This document shows positions 32,787 to 42,250 of a stretch of DNA of 64,000 nucleotides, in pieces. The first letter of the stretch is position 1; each line of letters opens with the position of its first letter. The notes beneath the pieces were generated by a model. That model was given only the letters and a program-made list of their open reading frames with translations, searched no databases and was not told where the DNA came from. Both the position numbers and the translations under genes were made by a program. The DNA comes from Argyresthia goedartella (taxonomy: Eukaryota > Arthropoda > Insecta > Lepidoptera > Argyresthiidae): the NCBI GenBank assembly GCA_949825045.1, contig OX463810.1, forward strand, positions 36,218,201 through 36,282,200, given 5' to 3'.

Positions 32787-33521
32787 TCAGACCCAGGAGA
32801 ACGTGTAAGGTGATTGGATCCAAGTAAATCTTATGTTACCCCGGCCCAAATGTTGATATGTTCGTTGACCAACTGGTGATTGGATCCAAGTAAATCTTAT
32901 GTTACCCCGGCCCAAATGTTGATATGTTCGTTGACCAACTGGTGATTGGATCCAAGTAAATCTTATGTTACCCCGGCCCAAATGTTGATATGTTCGTTGA
33001 CCAACTGGTGATTGGATCCAAGTAAATCTTATGTTACCCCGGCCCAAATGTTGATATGTTCGTTGACCAACTGGTGATTGGATCCAAGTAAATCTTATGT
33101 TACCCCGGCCCAAATGTTGATATGTTCGTTGACCAACTGGTGATTGGATCCAAGTAAATCTTATGTTACCCCGGCCCAAATGTTGATATGTTCGTTGACC
33201 AACTGGTGATTGGATCCAAGTAAATCTTATGTTACCCCGGCCCAAATGTTGATATGTTCGTTGACCAACTGGTGATTGGATCCAAGTAAATCTTATGTTA
33301 CCCCGGCCCAAATGTTGATATGTTCGTTGACCAACTGGTGATTGGATCCAAGTAAATCTTATGTTACCCCGGCCCAAATGTTGATATGTTCGTTGACCAA
33401 CTGGTGATTGGATCCAAGTAAATCTTATGTTACCCCGGCCCAAATGTTGATATGTTCGTTGACCAACTGGCAACATCATTGCGTACGAGAGAGAAAGACA
33501 GAGACAATAATTGCGCGCCAT
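32787..33521 (-). CDS. Hypothetical 244-residue protein made of ten 22-residue repeats
   Basis: The minus-strand frame contains an 18-residue leader (MARNYCLCLSLSYAMMLP), ten copies of a 22-residue unit (VGQRTYQHLGRGNIRFTWIQ plus SP), and a six-residue end. The unit is basic and aromatic, without recognisable domain similarity. The ATG at 33521 is the first in frame. Unit identity is equally perfect at silent and non-silent positions, so there is no sign of protein-level selection, and the frame could be open merely because one unit happens to lack stops. The leader is weakly hydrophobic but not a confident signal peptide. No TATA box or splice sites were identified. Most likely a satellite ORF. 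Confidence 0.2.
   Translation of the reverse strand: MARNYCLCLSLSYAMMLPVGQRTYQHLGRGNIRFTWIQSPVGQRTYQHLGRGNIRFTWIQSPVGQRTYQHLGRGNIRFTWIQSPVGQRTYQHLGRGNIRFTWIQSPVGQRTYQHLGRGNIRFTWIQSPVGQRTYQHLGRGNIRFTWIQSPVGQRTYQHLGRGNIRFTWIQSPVGQRTYQHLGRGNIRFTWIQSPVGQRTYQHLGRGNIRFTWIQSPVGQRTYQHLGRGNIRFTWIQSPYTFSWV
32808..33467. repeat. Ten-copy, apparently perfect 66-bp tandem repeat
   Basis: Ten head-to-tail units of 66 bp, each containing GGTGATTGGATCCAAGTAAA, TTACCCCGGCCCAAATGTTG and TTCGTTGACCAAC. I saw no substitution between units in reading. The array was therefore expanded or homogenised very recently. Because 66 is divisible by three, one minus-strand frame stays open across all units. Confidence 0.95.
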
Positions 33522-33900
33522 CGCAATGTAAGTCTGTAAAGATCAGATTGTTTTCATTCTTTATCTCGATACATTGGAATTACTTTAAACCATTCTGTTA
33601 CAGTCTGTATATGTTTGCACATGCCGTTATAATCGCGTTCGAGTTGCAAGGCTGGTACTATCGCTTCAAAATCTTGTTTACATATTTCGATATCTTCTAT
33701 CGCGCAATAATTCTCGTATCGAATTGGAGTTGTTTTTGTTGTTACTAACCATCTGAATCTTCCACATGATTAAGATCGCGACATGTTGTTATGACCGTAA
33801 AAAAATAAGTGGCGATAATAACACTGATATGATAGGTAGAAACTAAATACATATACTCGGGTGGAATTGTATTGTTTTGTTATCTCTGTAACCTTTATAA
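33468..33900. other. No gene recognised
   Basis: AT-rich, with a 98-codon plus-strand open frame (33452-33748) that begins inside the tandem array. Not considered a gene. Confidence 0.4.
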
Positions 33901-34025
33901 ATCTCCAGTGCAGCAGCGACAGGCTAGCTCCCTGTAACGCAAAATGGAGTATTAATTACTAGCTAAATGTTTGCACAACTGTGCATCTGCCACCCCATAT
34001 GACAAAAGGCGTGACGCTACGTTAG
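33901..34025 (+). repeat. SINE tail fragment
   Basis: Contains GGCTAGCTCCCTGTAACGCA, ATGGAGTATT, CATCTGCCACCCCATATGAC and AAAGGCGTGACGCTA, matching the 3' part of the SINE at 40980-41250. Confidence 0.6.
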
Positions 34026-34084
34026 CTCTATATTTTATTGTTTGTTTTTTTATTTTTATTTAATAATAAGGACACTATTTACAC

Positions 34085-34308
34085 ACATTGATCTAGCCCC
34101 AAACTAGGATTCCCTGTATCTTGGGTACCAGACAAAGATATACACACTTATAAGATAAATATTATACTTAGATAGATAAACAACTATTACTAGGGTAGGG
34201 CACAAACATCCGTTCTCATCAAACAAATATTTGCCCCCACCGGGACTCGAACCCGGGAGCTTTGGCTTCGTAGGCAGGGTCACTGCCGACTCGGCCATGC
34301 GGTCGTCT
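34085..34308 (-). mobile_element. tRNA-derived SINE, reverse orientation
   Basis: Read on the minus strand it opens with a tRNA-like head: ATGGCCGAGTCGGCAGTG (A box) and GGGTTCGAGTCCCGG (B box). The tail contains GATACAGGGAATCCTAGTTT and GGGGCTAGATCAATG, the family-1 tail. The head differs from the family-1 copies, so this is a sub-family with a different tRNA-like promoter. Confidence 0.7.
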
Positions 34309-34309
34309 C

Positions 34310-34980
34310 CATTGTCCGAGCGAGCAAAGCGAGGAAGCGTCTTCTTTTCATCTTGGGCAAAAATGCTTTAGTATGTCCGTCTATCCAAATATCCGGCGTT
34401 CTCCTTTCATGGTCGTATTTCTCAACCGATTTTCGTGAAATTTTGTGAGCACGATTTTTTTCGCTGATTATATTTTTAGATATTAAAATGGCTGCACATT
34501 TAAAAAACTACAGCCCAAATGGCTAGACCGTATATGTGTACTGTATAGTGTAAGTTTCGTGAAAAGTCCATAAGTTGGATATATCACAAAATGTAGTTTT
34601 CAAGGTTAATGGTGCGGCTACTTCCTTACTCCATATGCGGAACCAATTGCATTAAATGTATATTAGAAGTTCAGCTTTCCACCAACCAACAGACTACCGA
34701 GGTCTACAGCTCATATAGTATACATACTCGTTGACCAACCGAGTGAAGCGTAATAACTTTGCAATCGCATATCTTTGCCAGTTTAAAAAAATCCACCAAA
34801 TGAATAGATGTTTTTTTTTTCGATTATAATGATTAAACCTGCTCACAACATGATATATATGAGAATCGGTTGAGAAATGCGACATGTTGAGGAGAACTGC
34901 CGGAAATCCATACAGACGGACATAAGAAAGCATTTTTGCGCAAGCTGAAACGGAGGAACATCGCTCGCTGGGTCATTTAC
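34310..34980. mobile_element. Fold-back element with about 150-bp inverted arms
   Basis: The left arm (34318-34470) and right arm (34815-34975) are inverted relatives: GCAAAAATGCTTTAGTATGT against ACATAAGAAAGCATTTTTGC, and TTTCTCAACCGATT against AATCGGTTGAGAAA. The outer ends carry AGCGAGC / GCTCGCT. The interior includes a family-B-like piece (GTGCGGCTACTTCCTTACTC). The right half only is repeated at 39973-40350. Confidence 0.65.
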
Positions 34981-35034
34981 TTAACTTAACTAACCTGTTA
35001 CACATAAATATATCACTAAATAAAAAAATTAAAA

Positions 35035-35135
35035 CTTGGCTAACGAGTGGCAGGTTGCCCAACATGCTGGCACCATTACATCCCTGCGCACCCATGCTAA
35101 TGCGCTGAGCCAGGTAGGTGCCAGCTCTTAGATCA
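35035..35135 (-). repeat. LINE C-terminal fragment, reverse orientation
   Basis: On the minus strand it reads as AGTYLAQRIS- and NGASMLG-like sequence (CACCTACCTGGCTCAGCGCA, AATGGTGCCAGCATGTTGG). The same pattern occurs at 35870-36005 and 58495-58590. It is the extreme end of a non-LTR reverse-transcriptase ORF; clade not resolved. It is repeated in duplication copy B at about 40420-40515. Confidence 0.5.
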
Positions 35136-35223
35136 CCAAACTTGTCGACGTGTCTCGTTGCGATTTCACTCTTGAGACAAGCTTGATATCAATTACTCAG
35201 GTAAGTAGTACCATAGAACAATG

Positions 35224-35610
35224 TAAAAAACGGCCAAGTGCGAGTCTAACTCGCGCAAGAAGGGTTCCGTACCATCGAACAATGGTAGGGATAGTGTAGG
35301 TGGCGGGAATAGTTGGGATTTTACATAGCAAAATGTTGTTTACAAAGTTATTGGTGCGGCTACTTTCACACTCCATGTACGTTACCAGGTGCTTTCATAA
35401 GTTCGCATGTGGTTTACAGATAAATAAATTATTTTATTCTGTTTTTCAGTATTTTTAGTTATAGCGGCAACAGAAATACAAAATCTGTGAAAATGTCATC
35501 TGTCTAACTATCACGGTTCATGAGATACAGCCTGGTGTCAGACGGACGGACGGACAGCGGATTCTTAGTAATAGGGTCCCGTTTTACCCTATGGGTACGG
35601 AACCCTAAAA
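35224..35610 (+). repeat. Interspersed repeat family B, copy 4
   Basis: Runs from AAAACGGCCAAGTGCGAG to GGGTACGGAACCCTAAAA. Present at the equivalent place in duplication copy B (40603), so it was inserted before the duplication. Confidence 0.75.
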
Positions 35611-35629
35611 ATAAACTTCTAAGTTAAAA

Positions 35630-35835
35630 TGAGCTCTGTGGTCTGGGTTCTACGCTTGCTTCTCACACAGGAGATGCAGGTTCCATTCTTGACAATGTAC
35701 CAATGAGAAGATAAATTTATCTTAAGTAAGTTTATCTTAAGTTATCTTAGAAACCCTCAGTACTCCATAGCTGCGGCGATGGGCTCGTCCCCTGTCACTC
35801 AAATGGAGTATTGAATAACTGGCTCAAAGTGTCGC
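35630..35835 (+). mobile_element. tRNA-derived SINE, family 2, shortened
   Basis: tRNA-like head (GAGCTCTGTGGTCTGGGTTC, then GCAGGTTCCATTC as a degraded B box). The tail includes CTCAGTACTCCATAGCTGCG and CCCCTGTCACTCAAATGGAG. It is colinear with the longer copy at 40980-41250. Confidence 0.65.
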
Positions 35836-35866
35836 ATATTTCGACACTCAAATCAAATCAATCAAA

Positions 35867-36175
35867 ATAAGGAGATCTCTAAAAGACTCGTCGATGAGCC
35901 GGGCGATCCCAGGGCTGGCACCTACCTCGCCCAGCGGATTAGTCTGGCTGGCTATACAGCGAGGTAACGGTGCCAGCATGTTGAGCACCCTGCCTCGCGA
36001 CGGTAGCGACCTAAAGGACATTTTTTATTTAGTTTAGTTGTATATATATTTATTTTATTTTTTTTACTTTCATTTAGTGTTGTTTGTATATATAGGTAGC
36101 TTAGCTTTATAATTGTATCATTCAATTAATATTCTTTGTTGCACAGCAAATAAAAATACTACAGAATCAATATTT
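35867..36175 (+). mobile_element. LINE 3'-end insertion present only in duplication copy A
   Basis: Copy B reads straight through this site (ATCAATCAAAA then TGTAACCTATAAAG), whereas copy A has 309 bp extra. The insert encodes GTYLAQRISLAIQRGNGASM and then LSTLPRDGSDLKD before stops, followed by an AT-rich 3' UTR and AATAAA. This is a 5'-truncated non-LTR element that inserted after the duplication, or was lost precisely from B, which is less likely. Confidence 0.7.
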
Positions 36176-36719
36176 ATCCTATAAAGTATTTCCCATGGAC
36201 CTATAAATCATGAAATTTGGCAAGAAGCAAGATCATATAGCACATGTAAAGAGAAAAACACGGAATCTGTAAATTTGTTGTAACACGACGAAAAAAACGC
36301 GTACAAGAAATGACGCAAAAAAACACATTTCTTGTATGGGGCCCCCTTAACTTTTAACACGCGTGTGGTCCATAATTGATTCTAAAGCAGTAATAATTAT
36401 TTTTTAGTGAAAATTTCAACTGTATGCTATATACCGTGCTAAAAGTGTTGATTTCACAAAAAAATAGGTTGAGCCAAGAATCATAGGTACGAGTAAGTTC
36501 CTCGTGTTTTTCTTGCCTTTAACACTTTTAGCGTTTCTATTATAGTTTTCCGTCCCCGTGAACGATTTTTCACATTTTTGGGAAAAAATTATTTTACAGT
36601 AAGAGGGGGAAAGCGTCAGATGAAGGGCACATATGCGTGACAGAAAGCTAGCCCATCTCCGCTCTCATTACAGATCGTTCTTATGAACGGAGAAATTATG
36701 ATATTGTTTATTTATTGCC

Positions 36720-36725
36720 TTATCT
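36720..36725 (+). promoter_or_regulatory. Possible GATA-type site upstream of lipocalin 1
   Basis: TTATCT (complement AGATAA) lies about 105 bp 5' of the TATA box, and the same motif is kept at 42079-42084 upstream of gene 2. GATA factors drive many insect fat-body and gut genes. A role here is inference from position and conservation, and the duplication is recent enough that conservation carries little weight. Confidence 0.3.
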
Positions 36726-36824
36726 CGAAATTGACCTTTTAAACTTATAATCAGCCAATCGACTATAAACCAAGTGTGACTTGCATGTAAGTCAACCTAT
36801 ACTAGTGTTGCTAAGGCAAATGGG

Positions 36825-36832
36825 TATAAATA
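36825..36832 (+). promoter_or_regulatory. TATA box of lipocalin gene 1
   Basis: TATAAATA lies 60 bp before the ATG. A start site near 36855-36860 (TTAGTC, resembling the arthropod initiator) would give a 5' UTR of roughly 35 nt. The same arrangement precedes gene 2. Confidence 0.75.
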
Positions 36833-36891
36833 CCAGGTGCTTGGCTGCAGGTGGTTAGTCTTGCGCTTAACAGTCAAAAGTCCTCATCAAA

Positions 36892-38572
36892 ATGTTCGGA
36901 GTATTCGTGTTTACTTTGGTGGCGATGGCGGCGGCGAACGCTGAAGACAAGACTTGTCGTACGGACCTGAAGCCGATGGAAAATTTTGACATCACCAAGG
37001 TACGTACGTGACTGATTTGCAAACTGCCAAGTGCGGTGGAGCTTAACTGTCTAACTACAAAAAGTTAAACTGCTATTGAACACAGGTATAAACATGAACC
37101 TTAGACATGGCTTAAACTATTTTTAGTAAATGTTATACCAGCGCGGCGCTGGCGTTGCTCCTTAGTGAGAACCGCAGCACAAACTTAGCCTTAGGGTTTT
37201 GAGTTGTGAAAAGAAACTAAACAGGTTGGCAACACTGAACTACAAGCGAAACCTTAACCAGTAGCGCCGTAAGCAACGCCGCTTTTTTATCACATAGGAA
37301 TTGATACAAAGTAAACGAGTTAGTAGTAGTACATATGGCATAACAACTAGAGTTACCATGTTATACATTTTTTTCACAGTATGCCGGCAAATGGTACGAC
37401 CTGGGTATCTTCCCTGATCTGCACACTAAGTGCGGAACCACCGAGTACACCCTGGAAGGTTCGGACCTCAAGTCCAAGGTCACTTACTACATCGACGACA
37501 AACCTCACACGTTTGACACCATCGTCAAGATCGCCGATGACGCTAACAACGCTGGTAAACTTGTCTCTCACATCACCATCAAGGGTAAGTAATAATTATT
37601 GATATATATGGGTACACAAACATCTTATTATGACCTAAGACACTTGCTACGATACCAAGTCTCTGCCATCATAAATAAGCATCACTAAAATACAGGAATA
37701 CATCCATACAGTGCATCATCGATCTCTTTATATCCAAGTTTTCACCAAGCCGTTTCTAATTTTTCTTGTTACTCTTTTCTTAGTCCCCTTACTCTTTATA
37801 GAACACAAGTCCTTAACAGCAGCTTTCTACCTCTGATGCTGGTGGGTCTCAGAGACATCTAGCCAGCTAATTCCGATCCAACCTTTGCCTAAAGAAAATT
37901 TTGTTCCCTCTAATACAACGAACTATATGAGAACTAGACTAAAACGAGGTATATTATTTCAGGCAAGGTACAGACCTCCAACTTTAGAGTGCTGGCCACA
38001 GACTACACCAAATACTCTGTTGTCTACATCTGCTTGGAAGGAGAACACATCAGCTTCAAGCACCCCAGTAAGTATAAATAACAAACTTTATTTGCGCATC
38101 ATAGTTTACATTTGGACATATATACGTAATTTCAATTTTACCTTAAGATAAAAGATTCAAAATTTATTTATTTGCTAATGAAATAGCTTTCAATATCAGT
38201 TGTTATTAATATTATTCGTTCCTTATTCAGCTCTATTTTACAGCATGCAAATAATAATAAGGTCAGATTTATAAATGAAGGTGCCTTCAGCTGTGACACT
38301 TAATGCTATTTCAAAGTAAATTTTTGCGTGACTGCTAATCAACTCACCATCGTCATCGTACTATATCTAAGGTATCTAAAATGGCCAAATTTTCTCATTT
38401 CTCAATTACTCTCCACCCAGGCTTCGTGATGGTTATGTCCAGGACCCAGCAGCTGGAAGGTGAAGCCAAGACCAACGTCGCCAACTTCCTCAAGACTCTG
38501 AACTTGAAGGACTACAAAGACCTGGACTCTTCAGTGCTGTCTGTCTACGCTGCCCATTCTTGCAAGGTTTAA
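36892..38572 (+). CDS. Lipocalin 1, insecticyanin / bilin-binding-protein type (4 exons)
   Basis: Exons 36892-36999, 37380-37584, 37963-38067 and 38421-38572 join to 570 nt (189 residues and TAA). All introns obey GT-AG and have phases 0, 1 and 1. The N-terminus (MFGVFVFTLVAMAAANA) is a signal peptide, probably cleaved before EDKTC. Lipocalin signatures follow: AGKWYDLGIF (GxW motif, start of exon 2), ATDYTKYSVVYIC (TDY motif, exon 3) and VMSRTQQLEGEA (conserved Arg, exon 4). Mature cysteines in TCRTD, TKCGTTE, YICLEG and HSCKV fit the two disulfides of insecticyanins. Length and four-Cys layout match the family. The likely role is secreted binding of a hydrophobic ligand or pigment such as biliverdin in haemolymph or cuticle; ligand not determinable. 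It lies 3.7 kb upstream of a near-identical paralogue in the same orientation. Confidence 0.93.
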
Positions 38573-38614
38573 GTTAAACTAGCGTATAGAAATGAACTTG
38601 ATAAAAACCCGACC

Positions 38615-38620
38615 AATAAA
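38615..38620 (+). promoter_or_regulatory. Poly(A) signal of lipocalin gene 1
   Basis: AATAAA begins 43 nt after the stop codon, followed by a GT-rich stretch (CGTGTTTACGTG). Confidence 0.75.
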
Positions 38621-39002
38621 CGTGTTTACGTGAACAAAAAGTTTCATTTAAGGTTAGGGCATATCAGACCCGCACCGGACTACGTCAGTCAACACATAGA
38701 TTAAGCATCACTCCAGAAACCCAGTCAACGCTTTTGAACTCTCTAAGAAGTTCAACGCAACCGCGCACAACTGCCAGCACCATCCACCCACAGACCATCA
38801 TGCGCACGCAGTACAAAATGGGTAGGTACGAGTCTGTAGGTTCACCTTTCCACCTTTTTTGCCTTCTAGATGTCTGCTATATTATATGCCAAATAAGGTG
38901 GCAATAGAGGACCTTCACCAAAATCCAATGTATATATCGCAAGCTATTGGCAATTAAGTGAAGAGCCCAGGAAGAAAGGAGAACCATCAAAATTACGAAG
39001 TC

Positions 39003-39825
39003 CACCTACTTGAATAATTGCACATAATACAGTATGGTAAGCGACAGATTTAGCGATACATAAATTGACAGCTACACCGAACCGAATCCTGCATGGGTAA
39101 CCATGCTAACGGTCGGTACATATTGCTAAGTATCGCTAACCCAATCAAGAGCGTACAGTGGTAGACAGGAGTCATTGAACGCTATTGCAACGCTAACGCG
39201 TACCTACTATAGTCTTAAGTAGTTTGAACCAATCATCAACTAATATCTAGACACGCAGCAGCGTGTCAGAGGCAGGTGCAAAAGAAGAGAACTGGCCACT
39301 TTTGACACCTACGTAAACAACATAAACATATGAAATTTGGTATATTTATTAATACCACTAGGCTAACTAGGCCCCCAAATTTCATAAAAATAGCTCCATC
39401 GGTGATAGATACAATCAACAAAAATGGGGATTTTTCTCAATGACTGACCTAACATCGAAAACCTAACCAACTTCCAGATGACCACCCAAGTTGTAATAAG
39501 GCATCCAGCTGGGTAATTATATAGTTACGAACCTTAGATAAAGAAACAGTGACTATTTTAGGATGTGTAATATTTTTCAAAATGCAGTTTTTATTTACAC
39601 ACTAAGCGCTTATCGAAATTGTTATAGCAAAAATGAATTTAAGTTTCGAAGTCAACAAGAGATAGAGCAAGCGCATTAACTTTTTAACAGTCGTATTGTT
39701 ATTTGTACCGCATAGTATAGTATAGTACTGTCAGAGTCATGTAGTTCGTAGCAGCCAACGAGGCAAAATAGATCATAAGCGTAAAACACCAGTCTTTACT
39801 CCAGAAATCTATACGCTAGTTTAAC
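39003..39825. other. Spacer between duplication copies, no gene
   Basis: Single-copy sequence separating the two duplicated segments. Only short open frames; no recognised repeat. Confidence 0.45.
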
Positions 39826-39948
39826 TTAAGCCTTGCAAGAATGGACAGAGTAGACAGACAGAACTGAAGAGTGTTTTGAGGATGTTAGCGACGTTATTCT
39901 TGGCCTCACCTTCCAGCTGCTGGGTCCTGGACACCACCATCACGAAGG
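39826..39948 (-). pseudogene. Inverted relic of a third lipocalin's last exon
   Basis: On the minus strand this reads as lipocalin exon 4: acceptor CCCCACCCAG, then TTCGTGATGGTGGTGTCCAG, AGCAGCTGGAAGGTGAGGCC, and finally CATTCTTGCAAGGCTTAA with a stop at 39828-39826. The residues correspond to FVMVVSRTQQLEGEAKN before a net 29-bp deletion removes the NLKDYKDLD part and shifts the frame. Intron sequence 5' of the acceptor (TTTCTCATTTCTCAATTTCT) and 3' flank after the stop (AGTTAAACT) are also kept, so it is genomic, not a processed copy. Exons 1-3 are not found next to it. It is more diverged from both genes than they are from each other. Confidence 0.9.
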
Positions 39949-40602
39949 CTGGGTGGGGAGAAATTGAGAAATGAGAAAATGTAGTTTTCAAGGTTATTGG
40001 TGCGACTACTTTCTTACTCCATATGCGGAAACAATTGCATTAATGTATGTTAGAACAGACAAGCGAGGTCTACAGCTCACATAGTATACGTACTCGTTGA
40101 CCAACCCAGCGAAGCGTAATAACCCTAACCCTAATAATAAAATTGTGATCCCATATCTCTGCCAATTTGAAAAAATCCAGCGAATGAATAGAAGTTTTTT
40201 TTTCATTATAATGATTAAACCTGCTCACAACATTTCAAGAGAATCGGTTGAGAATGCGACATGTTGAGGAGAACTGCCGGAAATCCGGACAGACGGACAT
40301 AAGAAAGCATTTTTGCGCAAGCTGAAACGGAGGCGCATCGCTCGCTTGGTCAATTACCTAACTAAACTTACCTGTTACACACAAATACAAATATAACACT
40401 AAATAAAAAAAATATCTTGGCTAACGAGTGGCAGGTTGCCCAACATGCTGGCACCATTACATCCCTGCGCACCCATACTAATGCGCTGAGCCAGGTAGGT
40501 GCCAGCTCTTAGATCACGCAACGTGTCGACGTGTCTCGTTGCGATTTCACTCTCGAGACTAGCTTGATATCAATTACTCAGGTAAGCAGTACCATAGAAC
40601 AA

Positions 40603-40942
40603 TGTAAAAAATGGTCAAGTGCGAGTGTGGGTGGCGTGAATAGTTTGTATTTTACATAGCAAAATGTTGTTTCCAAAGTTATTGGTGCGGCTACTTTCAC
40701 ACTCCATTTACGTTACCAGGTGCATTCATAAGTTTGTATGTGGTTGACAGATAAATAAATTACTTTATTCTGTTTTTTTTTTTGTATTTTTAGTTATAGC
40801 GTCAACAGAAATACATCATCTGTGAAAATTTTAATTGTCTAACTATCACGGTTCATGAGATACAGCCTGGTGACAGACGGACGGACGGACAGCGGAGTCT
40901 TACTCATAGGGTCCCGTTTTACCCTATGGGTACGGAACTCTA
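40603..40942 (+). repeat. Interspersed repeat family B, copy 5
   Basis: Counterpart of the copy at 35224, with a deletion after CAAGTGCGAGTG and a lengthened T run near 40770. Confidence 0.75.
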
Positions 40943-40979
40943 AGAATAAACTTCTAACTTAAAATGAGCTCCGTGGTCT

Positions 40980-41250
40980 AATGGGTTTCACGCTTGCTTC
41001 TCAAACACGAGATGCAGGTTCGATTCCAGACAATGTACCAATGAGATGATTAATTTATCTAAAGTACATCATACGGACGTTCTAACGGTGATGGAAAACA
41101 TCGTGAGGAAACCTTCATTACTCCATAGATGCGGCGATGTGCTGGCCCCCTGTCACGCAAAATGGAGTATTGAGTAACTGGCTCAAAGTGGGCACAATTG
41201 TGCCTCTGCCACCCCGTATGGTAAAAGGCGTGACGCTATATTGTTCTAAG
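40980..41250 (+). mobile_element. tRNA-derived SINE, family 2, long copy
   Basis: Head with CTCCGTGGTCTAATGGGTTT (A-box region) and GCAGGTTCGATTCC (B box). The tail includes AACATCGTGAGGAAACCTTC, CCCCTGTCACGCAAAATGGA and CTCTGCCACCCCGTATGG. It defines the tail fragments found at 175, 9538, 33901 and 55880. Confidence 0.75.
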
Positions 41251-42078
41251 ATAAAGCAGTAAAAAATATGTCGCAATATTGTCGCATATTTCGACACTCA
41301 AATCAAATCAATCAAAATGTAACCTATAAAGTTTTCCCATGGACCTATATATCATGAAATTTGTCAAGAAACAAGGTAATATTCAGTACATGTTAAGAGA
41401 AAATACGGAAACTGTAAATTTGTTATAACACGACGAAAAAAACGCATGCAAGGCATTCCTTGCATTTTTTGCATCATTATGCAAAAAAAACACATTTATT
41501 TTATGGGGACCCCCTTAATTTTTAACACGCCTCTGGTTAATAAATGATATTAAAGCGGCAATAAAAGTACACTTTTAGTGGAAATTTCAGCTGTCTACGG
41601 TTCATCAGAGAAAAACAGGCGGAAGAACGGACGAACGAACGGAATGACGGACAGACAGACGGACAGTGGAGGCTTAGTATTAGGGTCCCATTGGGCACCT
41701 TTCAGCTTGGAAGCTTGAAAAATACGCCACTCACTCCTAATACATGGTGGCGTGGAAATATTTTTTTGGCAGAAAAGCAGGTTGATGTAAACGTAGCGGC
41801 GGTCATACGCTAAAGATGTTGATTTCGCAAAAATATGTTGAGCCAAGAAACATAGCTAACTTTCTCGTGATTGTTCTTGCCTACAACCCTCTTAGCGTTA
41901 ACTTTCCCCGTTAACGATTTTTCAAATTTTTGGGGAAACTATATTTTATAGTAAAAGGGGGAAAGCGTCAAGTAGAAGGGTCAACACGCGTATGCGTGAC
42001 AGTAAGCTAGTCCATCTCCGCTCTCATTACAGATCGTTCTTATGAAAGGACAAATTACAATCCTGTTTATTTACTGCC

Positions 42079-42084
42079 TTATCT
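42079..42084 (+). promoter_or_regulatory. Possible GATA-type site upstream of lipocalin 2
   Basis: TTATCT at the position equivalent to 36720-36725 of gene 1. Confidence 0.3.
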
Positions 42085-42183
42085 CGAAATTGACCTTTTA
42101 AACTTATAATCACCCAATCGACTATAAACCAAGTGTGACGTGCAAGTTATTCAACATATACTAGTGTTGCTATGTCAAATGGG

Positions 42184-42191
42184 TATAAATA
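42184..42191 (+). promoter_or_regulatory. TATA box of lipocalin gene 2
   Basis: TATAAATA lies 60 bp before the ATG, identical in spacing to gene 1. The downstream leader TTGGCTGCAGGTGGTTAGTC is also identical. Confidence 0.75.
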
Positions 42192-42250
42192 CCCGATGCT
42201 TGGCTGCAGGTGGTTAGTCTTGCGCTTCACGGTCAAAAGTCCTCAACAAA

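Larger units (their letters stand above)
34594..39002 (+). repeat. Segmental duplication, copy A (contains lipocalin gene 1)
   Basis: From AATGTAGTTTTCAAGG at about 34594 to about 39002 the order of sequence is repeated at about 39973-44743. Shared parts are the right half of the fold-back element, a LINE-end fragment, a family-B copy, a SINE, the promoter, all exons and introns, and about 400 bp of 3' flank. Copy A carries an insertion absent from B (35867-36175). It lacks a segment that B has (about 41590-41800) and lacks the extra intron-3 sequence of B. Confidence 0.85.

Noticed and set aside
32808..33467. CRISPR-like array
   Set aside because: The 66-bp units are directly adjacent with no unique spacers, and the DNA is eukaryotic; it is an ordinary tandem repeat.
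33452..33748. 98-codon ORF after the 66-bp array
   Set aside because: It begins in the tandem repeat and continues into AT-rich DNA with no family resemblance.
34236..34306. Functional tRNA gene on the minus strand
   Set aside because: A and B boxes are good, but no closed acceptor stem is evident and the sequence runs straight into the SINE tail.
37381..37602. Alternative protein MPANGTTWVSSL.. over lipocalin exon 2
   Set aside because: It is an out-of-frame reading of exon 2; the GxW motif, splice phases and paralogue comparison fix the other frame. The same applies to 42659-42934.
40121..40135. Telomere-like sequence AACCCTAACCCTAAT
   Set aside because: Only two units are present and the insect telomere repeat is TTAGG; it lies in the middle of a duplicated block.
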